From positions 186,001 through 250,000 of the forward strand of contig VCCP01000005.1 in NCBI GenBank assembly GCA_005765155.1: a DNA stretch of 64,000 nucleotides, given 5' to 3'. The notes beneath the pieces were generated by a model. The model did not search any database. It was not told where the DNA came from and saw only the letters and a program-made list of their open reading frames with translations. Below are positions 58,963 to 64,000 of this stretch, piece by piece. Position 1 is the first letter of the stretch. Each line of letters starts with the position of its first letter. Position numbers and translations under genes: made by a program. This DNA comes from Zelopaecilomyces penicillatus (taxonomy: Eukaryota; Ascomycota; Sordariomycetes; Hypocreales; Pseudodiploosporaceae).

Positions 58963-59617
58963 TTTGAGTCTGAGTATCTAAATGAGAATGAATACTGTCC
59001 ATCTGCCTCATGGAGGCTTTCTCTGGAATATTCTTCACAAATGAGGTAAGGTTTCACTGGTGACCGAAGGCGCATCATCTTCCCTTCCATCAATCAATCG
59101 ACAACCCATCTGAGCTTGGCATTTGTGGAGCGAAGGGCGCGATTGCCACACCGTTAAAGCCCGAATCCCGAATTACGTCCATTTCCGTGACAGGGGGGCT
59201 ATTCCCGAGAAACAATGATTGGACCAGTGTGGACCATGGACACCGAATAGGCTATTCGTGATGTCATAAGCCGATAGAGTATATCCAGGTATACAAAGCA
59301 GGTATCATGAAGTATGTAGTAGATCTGTTATTCAGCAAGAATGTTTGATTTGTATAGGTGATTACGCTAATATTCATTACATGAAGAAAATACAAAGGGA
59401 AATATTCTAAGCTTTATGTTAGGCGCCAAGTGGCGGGTATCAATCCATCATCATCGGCCTCTGCGCCATCCACGTCTATCGAGAGTTTCGAGGGGTAGTA
59501 GTAGTAGTAATACAAAAGAAAAGCTGAGGCTTTACAAATACAGAATAAGTTGTGACAACAAGCTGGACAAAATGACAAAGGAGATGAGAGCTCAGTAATT
59601 CCAACTGGTGATCAGAC
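58963..59617. other. Convergent intergenic spacer
   Basis: About 0.65 kb between the convergent DUF3445-B and flotillin genes. No gene supported. Confidence 0.4.
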
Positions 59618-61283
59618 TTAGTGTGACGACTTCTCGCCATTCATTCCATTAGTCTTCATCGCATCACTAGCGGCATTGAGACGTCCAAACTGCCACTCGG
59701 GAAGAGTGATGCCAGTCTGTTCGTTAATCGTCGTCATCAGCGGCGGCAGCATCTGATAGACATTGCGCATCGTATCAGCCGGGTCAGAGCTGGGACCGCC
59801 CTGGCCGCCGTTTTGGTTGCCCGTGTTCCAAACGCTGATCTTGGGTGCCATGCCCCGGACAGCTTCGCCGTTGGCCTTGGCCAGCTCGATGTAGGTGCCG
59901 TTCTCGATCATCATGTACTGCAGCAGGCCTGAGGGACCGCCGAATGCGTGTGAGAGCTTGCTGTAGGCGTCGGCCATGGCAGAGATACCTTCGGCTTCTT
60001 TGAGCTTGCGCACGATCTCGGCTTCGGCGGCCTGCTGGGTCGCGTAGCTGTCTGCTTCGGCTTTGATGCGGACTTGGTAGGCGGCTGCGTCGGCTTCCTT
60101 GAGTCTGCGGACGACTTCTGCCTCGGCGGCTTGCTTGGTTGCGAAACTGTCGGCCTCGGCTTGGGCGCGAACATTGTATGCAACAGCATCGGCCTCACGT
60201 TGGCGTGCTTCCTGGGCAGCTCGAGCAACAGCGGCCACCTCATAGGCATCTGCATCAGCGGCTTGCTGCTTGCTCTCTCGAGCAATGGTAGCCTTGACGA
60301 CATCCCTGGCACGCAGACGCTCCAACTCAGCGCCAGCGCGCTTCAGCTCGACGTCCTTCTTGAGCTCTTCATCCTTGGCCTCGATAGTGCGCTGGGCACT
60401 AACACGGGCAATGTCCACGTCTCTGCTCAGTGCTGTCTGGCGTGTGTTAAGGTGAGCCTCGGCTTGGGAGCGCTCAATGTCGCGGTCCGTCTTGGATACT
60501 GCCGTTTCGGCGTGGATCTTGGCGATTTCCCTCTCCTGCTCACCCTTTCGCTGAGATTCACCAACATTACCACGCAATTGAGCCTCTGCGACGTCTATGC
60601 GGGCTTGATTAGTTGCGTTTTCATGGGCTTTGCGACTGAGAGACTCGAAATAGACTGATCCAGGTGCATCTTTGAGTTCTTTGACCTATATCAATGTCTG
60701 TCAGCGATGATGAACTTGGGTGATATACTAGGGTTAGGGTTATGCATACATTGGAGTTGTAGATGTGAAGACCAAACTGACTCAGTTCACTCTGGATGTT
60801 TCGAAAGATGCGTCTTTTAAACACCTCTCGCTCAGTAAAGATCTCTTCCATGGTCATGCTCGAGACCAGCACGCGCGTTTCACCCTCAATGATGCCTTTG
60901 ACGATATTCTCCACATGGTTCTTCAGCTCGCCGTTCCGGGGCGATTCTGACTGGGCCAACAGCATGGCGTACTTCATAAGGGCATCTCCGGCGTCCTCAC
61001 GGTTGACGACCTCCTCTTCCTCCTCGGCATTGAGGTCAGCAGCGCGGCTGTTGGCGCCTCGTTGGTTGACATCCGGACCGACAGTGAACACAACAGGTAG
61101 GGAGAACTGGAGCTTCTCCTTGGTCATGGCCTGCAGGTCCATAGAGTAGTCCTGCGGCTGAATGCTGAAGCGAGTACATCTTTGAAGCGGCCAAACCCAG
61201 GCAGCCTTCGTGATCTTGACGGTACGGATGCCCATACCGGTGATGGCGAGGTACTCATCTGGGGCGGAGATGCGGTACGACAT
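59618..61283 (-). CDS. floA: Flotillin (SPFH/band 7 protein), 2 exons
   Basis: Exons 60750-61283 and 59618-60685 (complement) give 533 residues. The N-terminus MSYRISAPDEYLAITGMGI and the SPFH region (LQFSLPVVFTVGPDV, HVENIVKGIIEGETR, IFTEREVFKRRI, LSQFGLHIYNSN) match eukaryotic flotillins. A long Ala/Glu-rich coiled coil follows (about residues 190-430), with repeated QAAEAE and EAD units, then a Gly/Asn-rich tail. Flotillins scaffold ordered membrane domains at the plasma membrane; filamentous ascomycetes usually keep one copy (FloA in Aspergillus). The intron near 60710 contains two TTAGGG-like units, probably by chance. Start chosen at the flotillin N-terminus. Confidence 0.93.
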
Positions 61284-63216
61284 GGTTGCGGTTTGGTTTG
61301 TGTGTGTTATGATGGGGACACCCGTGTAAGTGGTGGCCGTGTAACTGTGTAAGACGACGGTTGAAACGGGGGAGCAAAGGGGCAAGGGGATCTGGCTGTT
61401 GATTGATTGGGCTAGCTCAAGGAGCAAGTCTTGGATTGAGATTGGTTTGAATGACCAAAAAGATTTCTGTAAACCACATTGAAGTGAGGGCGAGAGATCT
61501 CTGCTTTATATCAGTGTTCGATGCCAGCCATTGCATGCATCACCTTGGAGACAACCTCAGCCCTGACCCAGGCAAGCATCTCCGAGGAACCAATCAAGCC
61601 ATTGAGCTGCGCCATGCGATGCACTTCAGCCGTGGCATTCGATGTTGATGGGCGGCACGTATGAGCCTGAATGAGCCTAATAATTGAAAGCCTATGGCCG
61701 TTCCAGTTGCACCGCCCAACAACAACCGATAAACAGCCAAGCCTCCTTTGCTTGCCCCTTACGAGCGAGACGAGTTTGCCTTGTGAAGCGCCCCACGTCT
61801 TTTGGCTGGGCAGCGGGTGCCGGTTGCCGAACGCCCAGAGCGAGCCCCAGACTACAGCGGGGTTTAGGCGGCCCAGACGGCAGTATGCAGGTGGCTTTAG
61901 GGGGGAGAAGAGTGGGTGCAGCAGCTGGAGGCGATATTGATTTCAAGGCCCCACTCCGCTGAATTGGGGTCACGAGGCCGACTCCGGGCGGTGGCGGAGC
62001 AGCTGATAGCCTTCTAAACCTTCCAGAAGGGTTCCCAATGCGGGGTTTGATCATGTTAAATGGACTTAGTTTAATAGCATCAGCCACTGTGCATTGAAAG
62101 AGTTAAACAATGTTTTGACTTTAGACAGAACAGCCTTGTATAGTGGCTAAGTTTCCTCGTGATGCTGTGAAGCTTTCGTCGATCGTAGGAAAGTTTGGTA
62201 ACTTTTGGGACCAACAACCTCTTGGAAATCAAATCCCGCATCAGTCCATTGATGTTGCATCTCATGTTGAGCATCTTTACCATGGTAAAAAGTGAGGCTG
62301 CAGAGCGGGAACAGTGTCCAATCTGGATGCTCTGGCAAATTTCTAGGCCCAACATCGTATTGAACAACCCTTGACAGGGCTTGGCCTTATTATTTCCAAC
62401 GTTTAAGATGGCCCCATAGATGCATGTGGAAAAGCGGCGGCTACTGATTGGATACCCGGGAATAAATACCCCGAAAGCCATGCCCCCCAGGGAATGATGG
62501 CCAAGACCAATAGCATCAATGCGCAGAATGCACTGACGGGAAGTAACAGGAGGACTTGGAGCTGTACTACTAGTAGTCTGCAAGGCTTTTGAGCAGTTTT
62601 CCTTTCATCTTGTTAGTTGTGCACTCGTGACTTGAAATGAGCCCGTTATGTTGGAGCCTTGATAATTACCGCATATCTCTTTTTAGGCGGAACTGGTAAG
62701 AGGTATGGCAGCAAGATATTCCTTGTAATGATACAGCCGTCGCTTCTGATGGATGTGTTAGTCTGCCTTAGATGAACATTTGGCCACGGGGCAGCGGAGA
62801 GTGAGGCCTGTTCATTCTGACAAGACTGATGAAAAAGGGAACTAAGACCTTGGGAATTGGGAAAAGGCAATTTGCTTACACGGTCCTTGCATACGGAATA
62901 CGCGGAAGTGAATGAACGTGTCTACACAAACCTGAGCTATGCTAATGTATGACGGCATACCGAGGCTTGTGTCCTATCGCTTGGTTCTTTGAGAAAGCAA
63001 ACAGCTCTGACTCACAGAATCACAGCTGGAGTAATAAACGCCTCAAGTCTTACACTAGTGCCCTACCACCTCTCATCTGCTTGGCAGTCTTCTTAGGCAT
63101 CACCGTAAAGTCTGTCCCTGTCTGCCTGTTTCTTGGGCTGTGCAAATAGGTACACCACTGTAATTACATTATTGGCCCGCTAGCGCATGAACCTGTCTTG
63201 CCTTCAGCCACGCCAA
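61284..63216. other. Intergenic region, about 1.9 kb
   Basis: Upstream flank of the flotillin gene. An open frame at 62080-62583 (minus) has no protein-like organisation. No gene supported. Confidence 0.4.
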
Positions 63217-63221
63217 GCACT

Positions 63222-63490
63222 CAACAGGGTGCAAAAAAAAAACACAGCCGGGACCACCCTGAGCGACTTCAACTGATAAATTTACTGACATGTAGAAATC
63301 TCTGTAAATTTCTAGAGATCTCTAGCAATATCCAGCAATCGCTAGAAATCGCTAGCAATACCCTGAATCTCTAGCAATACCTATAAATATAGAGATCTCA
63401 GTGAAGTAAATAATTACCTACCTAGTAATACCAGGTATCTTATATATTCAGGCACTGTTGTATCAGCGGTGTTTTTTTTGCACCCTGTTG
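63222..63490. mobile_element. MITE-like element with TIRs and 5-bp TSD
   Basis: A 269-base AT-rich element with terminal inverted repeats CAACAGGGTGC-A(10)-CAC at the left and the complement of CAACAGGGTGC-A(8)-CACCG at the right. It is flanked on both sides by GCACT (63217-63221 and 63491-63495), an apparent 5-base target-site duplication. The interior has short subterminal repeats (TCTAGCAATA, GCTAGAAATC, GCTAGCAATA) and no coding capacity. It therefore looks like a non-autonomous DNA transposon; the parent superfamily is undetermined. Confidence 0.75.
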
Positions 63491-63495
63491 GCACT

Positions 63496-64000
63496 TCAGC
63501 TGTCACTTCTTGACTAATTACCCGTGTGCTGTCTAATGTGAAATAACTACCCTATAGATTTTGTAAAATACATGGAAAATTCGTCAACAGCAACATTACT
63601 CCGTAGACAATGTTAATGTTTCTTGGCTCTAGGTATTCTCAGTTACTGTGAGAAAATTAATTGTATGTATATATATAAAAATTGTGTGAATGTTGGATTT
63701 CAATGGTGGGGAAGGCTGAGTTTGGTGACTCTTCACAATCACTTATGAATGAGATCAGATGTATGAACGAGAGACGTGCTGGTTATGAGCGACAAGCAAG
63801 ACTGCATCTACATCACAGTTCAAACAAAATGACGCAAATACACTTCATTACTAAATACTTCATATGTACCATCGCAACTCATAGATCTCATCCATAGGTC
63901 CTCCTATTTCTATGTATATATATAACCTAATAATATCCATCCATGATAATTAGCATATAAAAAGCGAGGTAGCAAGTCATCAGCCAAACTTAATCCCCGA
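63496..64000. other. AT-rich sequence at the window edge
   Basis: About 500 bases of AT-rich sequence with a short unrecognised ORF at 63682-63897. No gene supported; a feature could continue past the edge. Confidence 0.35.

Noticed and set aside
60715..60748. TAGGGTTAGGGTTA in the flotillin intron as an internal telomere-repeat site
   Set aside because: Only about two units; too short to distinguish from chance.
62080..62583. 167-residue minus-strand ORF
   Set aside because: Composition and pattern are not protein-like, with no motif; likely a chance open frame.

Overview
The window is nuclear DNA of a filamentous ascomycete (Pezizomycotina, most likely Sordariomycetes/Hypocreales). The reasons are the many short spliceosomal introns with GT..CTAAC/CTGAC..AG signals, a highly reducing polyketide synthase, a UstYa-type (DUF3328) oxidase, a class II hydrophobin, a flotillin, an Mch1-type transporter and a eukaryotic tRNA-Asp. 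No ribosomal, mitochondrial or CRISPR features are visible. Exon boundaries below were read by eye from splice signals, frame and family motifs.

Layout. 0-13 kb is a housekeeping block: ERD2 receptor (-), a WLM/Wss1-like SUMO/DNA-protein-crosslink protease (+), a nitrilase (-), tRNA-Asp(GTC), MRE11 (-) and an Mch1-like MFS transporter (+). 14-26 kb is an accessory island: a 2605-residue HR-PKS with KS-AT-DH-cMT-ER-KR-ACP, a UstYa-like oxidase just downstream, and a tandem duplication of two 58-residue six-cysteine secreted peptides. Each peptide gene is split over three tiny exons and would be missed by ORF calling. A MITE-like inverted repeat and a remnant repeat lie beside them. 26-36 kb holds an F-box protein (-), a conserved-looking unknown (-), a HAL2/MET22-type bisphosphate nucleotidase (+), an NAD-dependent epimerase (-) and an unknown PPxY-containing protein (-).

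36-46 kb holds a doubtful small gene (-), an M3 metallo-oligopeptidase (+) whose active-site glutamate codon is split by a GC-AG intron, an APH-like kinase (-), a 51-residue zinc-ribbon peptide (-) and a DUF7924-like protein (-), also with a GC-AG intron. 48-53 kb holds a small WC-type GATA factor (+), a secreted SnoaL-like protein (+) and a class II hydrophobin (-). 55-61 kb holds two divergent DUF3445 (HODM-like) oxidase paralogues sharing one promoter, and a flotillin (-). The end of the window is gene-poor and carries a 269-bp MITE-like element with a 5-bp target-site duplication.

The parts most likely to be new are the duplicated micro-exon cysteine-rich peptides and their linkage to the PKS-UstYa pair. 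The link is positional only: the sequence does not prove a shared pathway.
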